A stretch of 64,000 bases of DNA from UBA1206 sp045600105 (GTDB lineage Bacteria; Bacillota; Clostridia; Oscillospirales; CAG-382): NCBI GenBank assembly GCA_045600105.1, contig JAZRXG010000005.1, forward strand, positions 1 through 64,000. The letters run 5' to 3'. Shown here piece by piece: positions 51,276 through 61,414 of the stretch (the stretch's first letter is position 1; every line of letters begins with the position of its first letter). The position numbers and the translations under genes were made by a program. The notes under the pieces are model-generated. The model searched no databases and was not told the DNA's origin. It saw only the letters and a list, made by a program, of their open reading frames with translations.

Positions 51276-51316
51276 ACGCACACCCCTTTCTGATAAATAA
51301 TCATTAAATTTCTTTT

Positions 51317-52570
51317 TTAATATACGAATATCGCGACGCTGTAATCTCCGCTCGGGAACACGCCCGTGATCCCATCCGCAAATATCAGATCGAGCGGAAC
51401 GGTGTAGTCGCAGTTTTTGGTAAATTCAAGGTCTTTCAGGTCCGCCACCGCTCTGAACGACGAAGACGTCAGCGTGTTCAGCGTATCCTTGGGGCCGCAG
51501 AGCCATATATTCATGTTCGCCGTCGTGACGGTTATCGTGAATCCTTCGGGCGCGTTGACGAACTCGCACACCTCGGAGGCGTTGATGGGAAAGCGGCGCT
51601 TGACGACGTCGTTGAATATTATCGTCGCCCTGACGGTGAGGTCGTCGTCAACGGCTTCCAGTCCCGCGGGCAGCGTTATCTTCTTTTCGATCGTCTCGGT
51701 GGTCAGCGTGTTTTCGGCGATGTTTATCTTGATCTCGTCAAGGCTGTCGACGTCTTCGACAGAGCCGCGCACCGTGATATATTCCTTCGACAGCGTTATG
51801 CTTGCCGATTCGGTGCTGAAGTATCCGCCAACGAAATAGACTTTTATGGGAATGTCGGCGGTCTTGTATACGGGGACCTCGACGTTGACCGACGTATCGA
51901 CGAGGCGGATATAACTGTTATTGACTGGAGCGCCGCCCTCGTTGTAAAGCGAAACGGGGACGTTGAATTTTGCCGAATTGACGATCTTGCCGGGTTTGAC
52001 CACGCCGTAAGCGTAGGAGATCTTCGATATCTCGGCTTCGGGTCCCTGCACCGTAACGGTCACGGGAGCAGTCGTGAAATCGCCTATCGAATATCCGTCG
52101 GACAGCGAATAATCGCTGATATCTATGCGCACGGGTATCTCCGCCGTGACTGTTCTGTCGATGTAAACGACCGCGTTGTCAACGCTCAGCGACTTGACCG
52201 AAAGGTTGTTTTCGTCGGGAAGCACCACCTGTATCGGCAGCGTGTTCTTTCCCGGTTCGGTAACTTCGGAAACGTCGACGAAAGAAATTATATCGCTGTC
52301 ACGCAGTTTGTTGACCACGCTCTGCGGACCGGAAACGACCACCTTGACGGATATTCCCGTATCCGAAAGGATGGTGAGCCCCTGATTTTCGGAAAGAACG
52401 CTTTCGCCCTCTATCTTTACGCTCACGGTAAATTCTTTCTGATAGTTCGGCGAATCGTAGCCGAGGACGTAAAACCACAGAAGCAGTGCCGAAATAAACG
52501 CGAATATCAGAGCGAGAAAAGCGTGGCTCTTTTTCTCGGTCGTCTTTTTTTCGTAAATAAGTTCACTCAT
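51317..52570 (-). CDS. cdaR: CdaR (YbbR-domain) regulator of diadenylate cyclase
   Basis: The start is the ATG at 52570, which overlaps cdaA by eight bases, giving 417 residues. One N-terminal membrane helix (about 20-42) is followed by about four YbbR repeats, seen as recurring TVTVQGPEAEISKI, KVVVSGPQSVVNKLRD and ITVRGSVEDVDSLDEI. The protein lies outside the membrane and modulates CdaA. Confidence 0.93.
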   Translation of the reverse strand: MSELIYEKKTTEKKSHAFLALIFAFISALLLWFYVLGYDSPNYQKEFTVSVKIEGESVLSENQGLTILSDTGISVKVVVSGPQSVVNKLRDSDIISFVDVSEVTEPGKNTLPIQVVLPDENNLSVKSLSVDNAVVYIDRTVTAEIPVRIDISDYSLSDGYSIGDFTTAPVTVTVQGPEAEISKISYAYGVVKPGKIVNSAKFNVPVSLYNEGGAPVNNSYIRLVDTSVNVEVPVYKTADIPIKVYFVGGYFSTESASITLSKEYITVRGSVEDVDSLDEIKINIAENTLTTETIEKKITLPAGLEAVDDDLTVRATIIFNDVVKRRFPINASEVCEFVNAPEGFTITVTTANMNIWLCGPKDTLNTLTSSSFRAVADLKDLEFTKNCDYTVPLDLIFADGITGVFPSGDYSVAIFVY

Positions 52571-53432
52571 CAAAGCCACCGTTCCCCTCATCGTCGTCGT
52601 TTTCCTTGCCGAGGAAGCCGCCCTTGTTCTTCTTTTTGACGTAAGGCTCGATCAGAAGCTCGTTCAGGTACCTTTCGAGTTCTTCACCGGTGAATCCGCG
52701 CTTGAGCTCGCCGTTTATCGCAACGCTGACCGTGCCGGTCTCCTCGCTGACGATGATGACGGTGGCGTCGCTGTTTTCGGAAATGCCGATGCCCGCTCTG
52801 TGACGGGTGCCGAGGTCCTTGATTATTTCGGGATTGGTCGAAAGCGGCAGGAAGCAGCCCGCGGCGTAAAGACGCATACCGCGCACCACCGCGGCGCCGT
52901 CATGCAGCGGCGCTTTGTTGAAGAATATGTTGCCGAGCAGGAATGACGTTATCTCGGCGTCCACTATCGTGCCCGTCTTTATGACGTCGCCGAGCTTGGT
53001 CGTGCCCTCGATGACTATGAGGGCGCCCGTTTTGCTTTCGGAAAGTCTTTCGACACCTGCCGAAAGCTCGCTTATCGCGATCCTGTATTTTGCCGCAGTC
53101 GACTGGTCGAGCTTGCTTCTGAAGCCCTTGAGCGGTTCGCCGCCCATTTTTTCGAGCATGCTGCGGAGCTCGGGCTGAAAAACGATGAGGATGGCGATAA
53201 GACCGACGTTCACCACGTTTTTAAGGATGAAATACGTCGCCCTCATGTTCGCGAGTTCGCTTATGAAAAGCACCACGAGCAGCACGATGACACCGATGGC
53301 GAGTTTTCCCGCTCTGCGTTCACGGACGAATCTGAACAGGAAATAAAACATCAGCGTCACGATGATTATATCGAAAATATCCGCGATCCCCACGGATCCG
53401 AGCTGATTCCAAATATACTTAAAATCTATCAT
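52563..53432 (-). CDS. cdaA: Diadenylate cyclase CdaA
   Basis: The 289 residues have three N-terminal membrane helices (first 90 residues) and a DAC domain with APLHDGAAVVRG (DGA motif) and GTRHRAGIGISE (RHR motif). It makes cyclic di-AMP, which controls potassium and osmotic balance. The C-terminal tail of about 25 residues is Lys/Gly/Asp-rich. It pairs with cdaR; glmM, often third in this operon, is absent here. Confidence 0.96.
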   Translation of the reverse strand: MIDFKYIWNQLGSVGIADIFDIIIVTLMFYFLFRFVRERRAGKLAIGVIVLLVVLFISELANMRATYFILKNVVNVGLIAILIVFQPELRSMLEKMGGEPLKGFRSKLDQSTAAKYRIAISELSAGVERLSESKTGALIVIEGTTKLGDVIKTGTIVDAEITSFLLGNIFFNKAPLHDGAAVVRGMRLYAAGCFLPLSTNPEIIKDLGTRHRAGIGISENSDATVIIVSEETGTVSVAINGELKRGFTGEELERYLNELLIEPYVKKKNKGGFLGKENDDDEGNGGFDE

Positions 53433-53484
53433 CCGAAAAAGTCTGCCTCCTCACGATCATTTCCGTCCCCGACGGAGACGCGTT

Positions 53485-54081
53485 TTATCTTTTGAAAAAC
53501 GCTTTTATGAATTTGCTGACCGCTTTCCCGCGGTGGCTGACGCCGTTCTTTTCGTCCGGCGTCATTTCGGCAAAGGTCTTGCCGAACGACGGACAGAGAA
53601 ACACGGGATCGTAGCCGAAATCGCCGTCTCCCCTCGGTCCTCTCGTTATATATCCGTCACATTTTTCCTCGACGGTAAAGCTTCTGCCGTCGGGATAGAC
53701 GCAGCATATCGCGCACGCGAAATACGCGCTTCTTCTTTCGTCCTCGACGTCCTTCAGTTCTTCAAGCAGCACCGCTATCTTGATGTCGTAGCCGACGTCG
53801 CCCGCGTAGCGTGCCGAATAGACGCCGGGCCTTCCGCCGAGAGCGTCCACGCAAAGCCCCGAGTCGTCGGCGATGGTGACGCATCCCGTCTTTTCGCACA
53901 CGGTCTTTGCCTTGATGAAGGCGTTTTCGGCAAAGGTTTTGCCGTTTTCTTCTATTTCGCCGTCGAATCCCGCTTCTCTCATCGAAACAAGGCGGTATTC
54001 GTCACCCGTAAAGGGCAAGAGCAGTTCGCGCATTTCGGCGACCTTATGTCTGTTCCCCGTCGCCATTACGATAGTCGTCAT
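53485..54081 (-). CDS. rdgB: XTP/dITP diphosphatase (RdgB/HAM1)
   Basis: The 198-residue protein has MATGNRHKVAEM, FAENAFIKAKTVCEKTG, IADDSGLCVDALGGRPGVYSARYAG and GDGDFGYDPVFLCPSFGKTFAEM, the full set of HAM1 motifs. It cleans purine NTP pools of hypoxanthine and xanthine nucleotides. It lies 19 bases after ftsY. Confidence 0.95.
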   Translation of the reverse strand: MTTIVMATGNRHKVAEMRELLLPFTGDEYRLVSMREAGFDGEIEENGKTFAENAFIKAKTVCEKTGCVTIADDSGLCVDALGGRPGVYSARYAGDVGYDIKIAVLLEELKDVEDERRSAYFACAICCVYPDGRSFTVEEKCDGYITRGPRGDGDFGYDPVFLCPSFGKTFAEMTPDEKNGVSHRGKAVSKFIKAFFKR

Positions 54082-54100
54082 AAAAATTCCCCTTCGGTCT

Positions 54101-55006
54101 TCAGTCCTCGAACATCGCGTTGACGAAGTCGCGTCCCGAGAACGGCTGCAGGTCTTCCTGTCCCTCGCCGACGCCGATCAGCTTGACGGGGATGGAGGAC
54201 ATCTGTCTTATGGCAAGCACGATGCCGCCCTTGGCTGTTCCGTCGAGCTTGGTGAGCACGATTCCCGTGACGTTGGTGACTTTGGTGAATTCAGCCGCCT
54301 GTGAAAGACCGTTCTGACCGGTGACCGCGTCAAGAACGAGGAGCGTTTCGCAGTTCGCCTCGGGAAATTCGCGGCTGATGACGCGTTTTATCTTGGCGAG
54401 TTCGTCGATAAGGTTCTTTTTGTTGTGGAGCCTGCCCGCGGTATCGACGATGAGCACGTCGGAGTTCTGCTTTTTGGCTGCGGCGCAGGCGTCGAACACG
54501 ACTGCCGCGGGGTCCGCGCCCTCGGACTGGCTTATCATGGGCACTCCGGCTCTGGTCGCCCAGATACCGAGCTGCTCGATGGCGGCGGCTCTGAACGTGT
54601 CCGCTCCGCAGAGCATGACTTTTTTGCCCTGTCTCTTGAGCATCAGCGCGATCTTGCCGATAGACGTCGTTTTGCCGACGCCGTTGACGCCGACGACGAG
54701 GATGACGGTCTTGCCTCCGACGTTCAGCGGAACGTCTTCGCCTATCATTTCGTAAAGTATCTCACGGAAGACCTCGCGCGCTTCGGCGGTCTTCTTTATC
54801 TTTCTTTCCTTCAGGCGTTCCTTGAGCGTTTCGGTTATGGTCTCGGACGCTTCGACGCCCACGTCAGCGGAAATGAGCAGGTCGAACAGCTCCTCGAAAA
54901 AGTCGTCGTCCACGTTTTCGGAAGACGAAAACAGCGAGTTTATGGGTTTGATGAGTATGTCCTTGGTCTTTTTGAGACCGTTTTTGAGTTTTTCGAAAAA
55001 TCCCAT
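54101..55006 (-). CDS. ftsY: Signal recognition particle receptor FtsY
   Basis: The 301-residue protein has the NG domain with GVNGVGKTTSIGKIA (P-loop), DTFRAAAIEQL, DTAGRLHNKKNL and LTKLDGTAKGG. The N-terminal acidic A domain is very short, so it is a compact FtsY that binds membranes through its amphipathic start. It receives ribosome-SRP complexes. It is coupled to smc, which is normal in Firmicutes. Confidence 0.97.
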   Translation of the reverse strand: MGFFEKLKNGLKKTKDILIKPINSLFSSSENVDDDFFEELFDLLISADVGVEASETITETLKERLKERKIKKTAEAREVFREILYEMIGEDVPLNVGGKTVILVVGVNGVGKTTSIGKIALMLKRQGKKVMLCGADTFRAAAIEQLGIWATRAGVPMISQSEGADPAAVVFDACAAAKKQNSDVLIVDTAGRLHNKKNLIDELAKIKRVISREFPEANCETLLVLDAVTGQNGLSQAAEFTKVTNVTGIVLTKLDGTAKGGIVLAIRQMSSIPVKLIGVGEGQEDLQPFSGRDFVNAMFED

Positions 55007-55029
55007 TATTTATATTACCTCTGCGTGAT

Positions 55030-58000
55030 TTATTGTTGTTTTTCGTCGTATTCCTTGAATTTCTCGCCGAGAGTGGCAAGGTCGAGACGCAGGAATTCCG
55101 ACACGCCCTTTTCGCGCATCGTGATGCCGTAAAGGACGTTGGCACGTTCCATGGTGCCTCTGCGGTGGGTGATTATAAGGTACTGCGTGTTTTCGCAGTG
55201 TGCCTTGATGTAGTCCATCAGCTTCGCCTGGTTGACCTCGTCGAGCGCCGCCTCGATCTCGTCGAGCACGCAGAACGGTGCCGGGTTTATCTCCTGCAGC
55301 GCCAGATAAAGCGCTACCGCGGCAAACGACTGCTCGCCGCCGGAGAGGAGCGATATGGATTTGATGGATTTTCCGGGCGGGTGCAGAATGATGTCGATGC
55401 CGCTTTCAAGCGGATTTTCGGGGTCGGTGAGCTCTATTCTCGCGCTTCCGCCGCCGAAAAGCTCGATGAACACTCTGTTGAACGCGCTGTCGATGCGGAC
55501 GAACGTGTCCATGAACACGGTCTCCATCGTGGTGCTGAGGCGCGATATCTCGTTGTCGAGCTTGCGGCGCGTTCTGTTGAGGTCGTCTATCTGCGTCCTG
55601 AGGAATTCGTGGCGCTCCTTCAGCTCGCGGTATTCGTCGACCGCCTTGACGTTGATGGTGCCCATCGCCCTTATCTTGCCCTTTACCGAGTTGAGGCGGG
55701 ACGGCATCTTGTCGCGGTCTTCGGGCGGGAGCCTGAATTCGTCAGCCGCCGAATACGAAAGCTCATATTCTTCCCAGAGCCTCGCGACCACGTTGTCGTA
55801 CTCGTCCTGCGACGCCTGCTTGCCCGTTTCGAGCTTGGTATAGCTCTGGAAAGCCTGCTCGCGGCGGGTCTGCGCGGTCTTCAGACGGAATTTGCGGTCG
55901 GAGACCGTCTTTTCGCGCTCCTCGAGTTCTTCGTCGATCCTCTTCTTTTCTTCGATTATATCGTTCTTCTGCTCTTCGAGAGACACGAGCTTTTCGCGGT
56001 TTTCCTTTACGGATTCCTCGCCGAGCCTGATCTCTTCTTCGTAGTTTTTGATCTCGGTCCTGATCTCTTCGAGCTTTTCGTCCTCTTCCTTAAGTCTATC
56101 CTTCAGCTCGTCGAGCCTGTCCTCGGCGGATTCGGCTTTTGCGTTGAGAGAGACGAGCTCCATGCCGAGCGACGCGAGCTGTTCGCGGATGACGTCGGCG
56201 TCCTTCGTGATGTTTTTCAGCCTCTCGTCCGCGTCGAAAACGTCTTTTTCCGCCTGCTCTTTCGCCGCCGTAACCGTCTTTTCTTCGTCGTCGAGTTCGT
56301 CGAGCCTCTTTTTCAGAGCCTCTTTTTCTTCCTCGGTGCGTCTGTTCGAAAGGAGCAGCGCGTTGTATTTGCTCTCTTCCTCGTTGAACGTCGCGAGAGC
56401 GAACGAAAGGTCTGCCCTTATGCCGTCCGCTTCCTCGGTCAGCTCCTCAAGGAGCTCGTTCTTTTCGGAAAGTTCGTTTTTGAAGGATTCTATCTTTCTT
56501 TCGGCGCTTCTCTTTTTGAGTTCCGCTTCCATCAGCGCGGTATTGAGCGCAGTGATCTCTTCGTCGAGCTTGTCGATATCGGCACTGCGGGTGAACAGCC
56601 CGACCTTTTTCTGCGGTGAACCGCCGGTATAAGAGCCGCCGGCGTTGATTATCTGACCGTCCTTGGTGACGATCTTGACGTTATATCCGCATTTTGCCGC
56701 CATTGCCGACGCTTTGTCGAGGTCTTCGGCGATGACCGTTCTGCCGAGCAGCTCGTCGGCGATGCCGCGGTATTTTTTGTCGCAGCTGACGAGGTCGGCG
56801 GCGATGCCCACGAATCCGTCGCACGAGGAAATGCGGGACGCGTCGTAGCGTCTGCCCTTTACGGTGTCGAGCGGAAGCACGGTGATACGTCCGCCGCCCG
56901 TGGTCTTGAGGTAGCGGAGCGCCGCCTTGGCGTCCTTTTCGGTCTCGGAGACGATGAACTGCACCGAGCCGCCGAGCGACGTTTCGATGGCGACGACGTA
57001 TTCGCCCTCGGTCGAAAGGAGGGACGCGACCGTGCCGTGAAGCTGTATCGCTCTGCCGTTGTCTTTTATTTTGCCCTCGGACGCGACGCGCATAACGGTC
57101 TTGACCGAATCGGAATAGCCCTCGAAGAGGCGTTCGAGCCTGAGCAGCGATTCGCGCTGCTGCTCCGCCGCAGCCGCTTTTATGTTGGCTTTCGATACTT
57201 CGGACGTGTATTTTTCGCGGTCGGCTTCGTTTTCGGCTATCTTTTTGTTTATTTCGGCGATCTCCGCCTTAAGAGACGCGACTTTCTCGCTGCTTGACGC
57301 GTCTTTTTCGGCGTAGTTGTCTTTGGCGAGTCTCAGTTCGTCGAGTCTCGCCTTGCTCTGTTCAAGCTCTTCCGAAAATCCGCTTCTGTTCTTTTCGCCC
57401 GCGTTGATGAGCGCCCTGCACGACGCGGCTTCCTTGACGATCTCGGTAAGTCTCGCCGCGGCGGATGCTATCTTTTCGTTGTCTTCGGCTTTTTTCGCCT
57501 CGGTCTCGCGTCCGGGGGCAAGTATGGCGTCGCGTTTTTCTTCGAGTGCCTTGCCGTCACGCTTGAGCTGTTCGGCGGAAGCGAGTATCTCGTCGAGCGA
57601 ACGCACGCACGCTTTTTCCTGCTCGGATATCATGGTACGGCGGGCTTCGGCGTAGGCTTCCTCTTTTTTGTTGCTTTCTATTTTTTCGGCGTAGTGCTTT
57701 GCGTCGTTTTCGAAAACAGAGTTGCTGCGCGTTATTTCGGCGATCTCCGACGCGATGACCGCGGCGTTTTCGTCAAGCTCCGACTTATGCTGCATCAGCG
57801 CGTAGCCTCTGACGTTGAATTCCTCTTCCTCTTTTTCAAGCGACGTGAGTTCGTCCGTCGCAAGCTCGAGCTCGAGCTTGGACGACGCGAGCACTCTTTC
57901 GGTGTTCGAAAGATTTTCGCGCAGCTCGTCGATTTTTTCGAGCCAGATGGTGATCTCGAGTTTTTTCTTCTCTTCGGCGAGGACCAGGTATTTTTCGGCG

Positions 58001-58692
58001 TTTTCAGCCTCTTTTTTGAGCGGTCCTATGCGGTTGTCGACCTCGGTGAAGATGTCGTTTATTCGTTCGAGGTTCGCGTCCGTGTCGCGCAGCTTGCGTT
58101 CCGCCTCGGTCTTTTTGTAGCGGAATTTGCTTATCCCCGACGCTTCCTCGAAAATGCTGCGTCTTTCGTCGGTCTTTGCCGAAAGCACCTCGGCGATCTT
58201 GCCCTGACCGATGACCGAGTAGCCCTCGCGTCCGATACCGGTGTTGTAGAACAGCTCGTAAACGTCCTTCAGACGCACCTGCTTTTTGTTGATGTAGTAT
58301 TCGCTTTCGCCCGAGCGGTAGTATTTGCGGGTTATGACGAATTCTTCCTCGTCGGAAAGGCGCATTTTGGGAGCGACGTCATCGACGGTGTTTTCCTCGG
58401 CGATGATGCCGTTTTTTGTCATATATTCCTCGGAAGTATCGAGATAGAGCGACACGCAGGCGTAGTTTGCGGGCTGACGCTTTGCCGTGCCGTTGAAAAT
58501 GACGTCTTCCATCTTGGAGCCGCGAAGGCTTTTTGCCGACATTTCGCCGAGCACCCATCTGATGGAGTCGCTGATATTGCTTTTTCCGCTTCCGTTGGGG
58601 CCTATGATGGCGGTCATGCCGCTTTCAAAGGTCATCTTCGTTTTTTCGGGGAAGGACTTGAAGCCCTGCATTTCAATGGCTTTGAGTTTCAA
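55030..58692 (-). CDS. smc: Chromosome segregation protein SMC
   Basis: The 1,220-residue ATPase has GPNGSGKSN (Walker A) near residue 32, two long coiled coils, a hinge around 520-680 (IQLHGTVASLL, AAKCGYNVKIVTKDGQIINAGGSYTGGS), and the C-terminal LLSGGEQSFAAVALYLA signature with FCVLDEIEAALDE (Walker B). It is slightly longer than usual (about 1,190). It condenses and segregates the chromosome with ScpA and ScpB, which are not in this window. The start overlaps the radical SAM gene by four bases. Confidence 0.97.
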   Translation of the reverse strand: MKLKAIEMQGFKSFPEKTKMTFESGMTAIIGPNGSGKSNISDSIRWVLGEMSAKSLRGSKMEDVIFNGTAKRQPANYACVSLYLDTSEEYMTKNGIIAEENTVDDVAPKMRLSDEEEFVITRKYYRSGESEYYINKKQVRLKDVYELFYNTGIGREGYSVIGQGKIAEVLSAKTDERRSIFEEASGISKFRYKKTEAERKLRDTDANLERINDIFTEVDNRIGPLKKEAENAEKYLVLAEEKKKLEITIWLEKIDELRENLSNTERVLASSKLELELATDELTSLEKEEEEFNVRGYALMQHKSELDENAAVIASEIAEITRSNSVFENDAKHYAEKIESNKKEEAYAEARRTMISEQEKACVRSLDEILASAEQLKRDGKALEEKRDAILAPGRETEAKKAEDNEKIASAAARLTEIVKEAASCRALINAGEKNRSGFSEELEQSKARLDELRLAKDNYAEKDASSSEKVASLKAEIAEINKKIAENEADREKYTSEVSKANIKAAAAEQQRESLLRLERLFEGYSDSVKTVMRVASEGKIKDNGRAIQLHGTVASLLSTEGEYVVAIETSLGGSVQFIVSETEKDAKAALRYLKTTGGGRITVLPLDTVKGRRYDASRISSCDGFVGIAADLVSCDKKYRGIADELLGRTVIAEDLDKASAMAAKCGYNVKIVTKDGQIINAGGSYTGGSPQKKVGLFTRSADIDKLDEEITALNTALMEAELKKRSAERKIESFKNELSEKNELLEELTEEADGIRADLSFALATFNEEESKYNALLLSNRRTEEEKEALKKRLDELDDEEKTVTAAKEQAEKDVFDADERLKNITKDADVIREQLASLGMELVSLNAKAESAEDRLDELKDRLKEEDEKLEEIRTEIKNYEEEIRLGEESVKENREKLVSLEEQKNDIIEEKKRIDEELEEREKTVSDRKFRLKTAQTRREQAFQSYTKLETGKQASQDEYDNVVARLWEEYELSYSAADEFRLPPEDRDKMPSRLNSVKGKIRAMGTINVKAVDEYRELKERHEFLRTQIDDLNRTRRKLDNEISRLSTTMETVFMDTFVRIDSAFNRVFIELFGGGSARIELTDPENPLESGIDIILHPPGKSIKSISLLSGGEQSFAAVALYLALQEINPAPFCVLDEIEAALDEVNQAKLMDYIKAHCENTQYLIITHRRGTMERANVLYGITMREKGVSEFLRLDLATLGEKFKEYDEKQQ

Positions 58693-59687
58693 TTCTTTAT
58701 CCTCACATCGTATTCTTTGAGTCCGTCGGTTTCAACGAACCTGACCGTTTTGCCGAGAGACGAAAGCCTTTCGCGGTTTCTGCCGCCGTGCCCTATGCAC
58801 TTGGAAAGGCTGCCTTTGGGAACGAGAAGCGTAAGCTCGCTTCCCTCTTGTTTTTCCGCGATATCGCGGATCATGGAATAGTATATCTCGCCTTCGGCAA
58901 GTTCTCCCATCGCCGGATGGTTGGCACCGAAAGGAGCGGCTGTCATATTTTCGGACGAGTAGAGCCCGATACGCAGTATCTTAACTCCGCTTTCGATGAA
59001 CACCCTCGCGCAAGAGGCGCAGCGCGCCAGCGCGTCTTCGATGGAAAGCGGCGTATATCCGCCCGAAAGCGTCATATCGTAAAGCGGCGTATTCTCGAAC
59101 ACCACGGTCGGATAGATGCGCGTGGTATCGGCGCCGAAAGATACGATGTCCCGCGCGGTCTTCACCTCGTCGTCGGCAGTCGAGCCGGGAAGACCTACCA
59201 TCATCTGCCCGCCGGTCTCGAAGCCGTATTCCTTGAGCAGTTTTATCGCTTTTTCGCTGTCTTCGACGGTGTGTCCGCGCCTGCAGACGTCGAGCACCTT
59301 CTGCGACGTTGACTGAACGCCGAGCTCGACCGACGTGACGCCGTATTTTTTGAGTATATCACAAATATGACGGTCTATGTAGTCGGGACGTGTCGAGCAG
59401 CGTATGCCTTTTATTTTTCCGCCGAGATACCCCGACGCTTTTTCGAGAAGAGCCGTCATGCGTTCCTCGCCGATGCCCGTGAAGCTGCCGCCGAAAAACG
59501 CGATCTCCGCGTCGTTCCCGAGGGTGTCGAGCGACGACTCGATTATGTTTTCCACACGTTTCAGTTCAGCCCCGAGCTCGGGTTCGGCTCTGTCGACGCC
59601 GGTTATCTTGGTCTGCGAGCAGAACACGCACTTCATCCTGCAGCCGAGGTGCGGTATGAAGATCGGGATGTTGCTATGCGTTTTCAT
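58689..59687 (-). CDS. Elp3/HemN-type radical SAM protein
   Basis: The 332 residues start MKTHSNIPIFIPHLGCRMKCVFC, placing the CX3CX2C iron-sulfur site near residue 16. EIAFFGGSFTGIG, CSTRPDYIDRHI and VELGVQSTSQKVLD follow. This is the radical SAM group often found between rnc and smc in Clostridia; its substrate is unknown. It overlaps rnc by 14 bases and smc by four, implying tight co-expression. Confidence 0.88.
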   Translation of the reverse strand: MKTHSNIPIFIPHLGCRMKCVFCSQTKITGVDRAEPELGAELKRVENIIESSLDTLGNDAEIAFFGGSFTGIGEERMTALLEKASGYLGGKIKGIRCSTRPDYIDRHICDILKKYGVTSVELGVQSTSQKVLDVCRRGHTVEDSEKAIKLLKEYGFETGGQMMVGLPGSTADDEVKTARDIVSFGADTTRIYPTVVFENTPLYDMTLSGGYTPLSIEDALARCASCARVFIESGVKILRIGLYSSENMTAAPFGANHPAMGELAEGEIYYSMIRDIAEKQEGSELTLLVPKGSLSKCIGHGGRNRERLSSLGKTVRFVETDGLKEYDVRIKN

Positions 59688-60396
59688 CGTCGGGGAAAAG
59701 CCTTAAGGCTTCCTTTGCCGCCATCTGCTCCGCGTCGGACTTGCGTTTGCCCTTTCCCGTTCCGAGCACGTTCGAGTTGAGACGCGCTTCGACGGTGAAC
59801 GTCCTGTCGTGAGGGGGTCCCTCTTCGGCGATAAGGACGTATTCGAGCAGTTCCTCGGGCATTTCCTGCGTTATGCGCTGAAGACGCGATTTGTAGTCCT
59901 CGGTACCTTTTTTCATTGATTTCTTCACTTCGCCGACGATGCGCGGGAGTATGAAATCCCTTGCCTTTTCGATGCCGCCGTCGAGATATATCGCGGCGAT
60001 GACCGCCTCGAACGCGTCGGAAAGTATGGATTTGCGGCTTCTGCCGTTGGTTATCTCCTCGCCTTTGCCGAGCATGAGGTACGACCCGAGGTCGATGTCA
60101 CGCGCGAGCGACGCAAGCGTGTTCTCGCACACCACGGCGGCTCGTATCTTCGTGAGGTCGCCCTCGTCGAACGACGAGTAGTTGCGGTATATATAGTCGC
60201 TCACGACGACGGAAAGCACCGAATCTCCGAGGAATTCGAGCCTTTCGTTCGAGGGGAGGATGCCGTCGAAGCCGCGTTTTTCATTGCAGTACGACGAATG
60301 CGTGAGCGCGTTTTCCAATAAAGTGACGTCGGTGAACGTATAGCCGATTATCTTTTCGAATTCGTGAAAACGTCCGACCGGATAAATTTCATTCAT
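59674..60396 (-). CDS. rnc: Ribonuclease III
   Basis: The 240-residue protein has the catalytic signature NERLEFLGDSVLSVVVSDYIY, the second acid in LSDAFEAVIAAIYLDGG, and a C-terminal double-stranded-RNA-binding domain (GPPHDRTFTVEARLN, GKRKSDAEQMAAKEALR). It processes rRNA and other duplex RNAs. It overlaps plsX by eight bases with no acyl carrier protein gene between them. Confidence 0.97.
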   Translation of the reverse strand: MNEIYPVGRFHEFEKIIGYTFTDVTLLENALTHSSYCNEKRGFDGILPSNERLEFLGDSVLSVVVSDYIYRNYSSFDEGDLTKIRAAVVCENTLASLARDIDLGSYLMLGKGEEITNGRSRKSILSDAFEAVIAAIYLDGGIEKARDFILPRIVGEVKKSMKKGTEDYKSRLQRITQEMPEELLEYVLIAEEGPPHDRTFTVEARLNSNVLGTGKGKRKSDAEQMAAKEALRLFPDDENA

Positions 60397-61414
60397 TGCG
60401 TATGTTTTCCGAGGCGGCGATATGCTCCGCCATTCCTTCCGCTATCTTTTCGTTGAGTCCCGACAGAACGTAGTCACGCGCCTGACGGATGGTCGCCTCG
60501 ATGCTCTTCGGTTCGGCAGAGCCGTGCGACTTTATGACCGGCTTCGCTATCCCGAGGAAGGGCGCTCCGCCGTATTGCTTGTGGTCGATGCGTCCCTTGA
60601 AGGACTTGAGGTCCTTTTTGATCATGAGGTACGCAAGCTTGTTCTTTATGTTTTTGCCGTAAATATCCTTGAGGCTGCCGAGGAAGAACTGTCCCATTCC
60701 TTCCATCAGCTTGAGCGTGACATTGCCGGTGAAGCCGTCGCACACGGCGACGTCGCAGAAACCGTTGGGCAGGTCGCGGCCTTCGCAGTTGCCCACGAAA
60801 TTGAGTCCGCTCTGCTTGAGCAGCGCGTATGTCTCGCGGTAGAGCTCAGTCCCCTTGCATTCCTCGCTGCCGTTGTTTATCAGCGCGACGCGCGGATTTT
60901 TGACGCCGAGCAGCTCGCTGAAATAAAGCGAGCCCATTTCGGCGAATCTGAGGAGTATTTCGGGCGTGACGTCGGTGTTTGCGCCCGAGTCGACCACCAT
61001 GAACGGGCTGCCGAAGTTGACGATGGCACCGAGCGACGCGCGGCGTACGCCCTTGTGACGCTTGACGTAAAGCGTCGCCGAGGTGAACAGCGCACCCGTG
61101 TTGCCCGAGCTTATGAAGGCGTCACCTCTGCCCTCGCGCAGCAGTTCGCAGCCGACCACCATGGACGAATCCTTTTTCTCTTTCTGCACGACTGACGGCT
61201 GGTCTTCCATCGTCACCACCGAAGACGTATGTACGACTTCGATGCCGATGCCTTCGGTGTCGAGTCCGGCAAGGATATCGCGCACCTGCTTTTCGTCGCC
61301 GGTGAACACGAGATCGGTCCCGTATTTTCCGGCACCGGATACCGCGCCTTCGACCATGGAACGCGGCGCGTTGTCGCCGCCCATGGCGTCAACGATTATC
61401 TTTACTCTGTCCAT
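60389..61414 (-). CDS. plsX: Phosphate acyltransferase PlsX
   Basis: The 341 residues start IIVDAMGGDNAP and include VSGNTGAL-like SSGNTGALFTSATLYV, ALINNGSEECKGTELYRETY and CDVAVCDGFTGNVTLKLMEGMG. PlsX makes acyl-phosphate from acyl-ACP for phospholipid synthesis. Its first 26 bases overlap the end of topA. Confidence 0.97.
   Translation of the reverse strand: MDRVKIIVDAMGGDNAPRSMVEGAVSGAGKYGTDLVFTGDEKQVRDILAGLDTEGIGIEVVHTSSVVTMEDQPSVVQKEKKDSSMVVGCELLREGRGDAFISSGNTGALFTSATLYVKRHKGVRRASLGAIVNFGSPFMVVDSGANTDVTPEILLRFAEMGSLYFSELLGVKNPRVALINNGSEECKGTELYRETYALLKQSGLNFVGNCEGRDLPNGFCDVAVCDGFTGNVTLKLMEGMGQFFLGSLKDIYGKNIKNKLAYLMIKKDLKSFKGRIDHKQYGGAPFLGIAKPVIKSHGSAEPKSIEATIRQARDYVLSGLNEKIAEGMAEHIAASENIRNE

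Noticed and set aside
61389..61414. Frameshift or assembly error where topA and plsX overlap by 26 bases
   Set aside because: Both proteins reach normal family ends and starts, and similar short overlaps occur throughout this operon.
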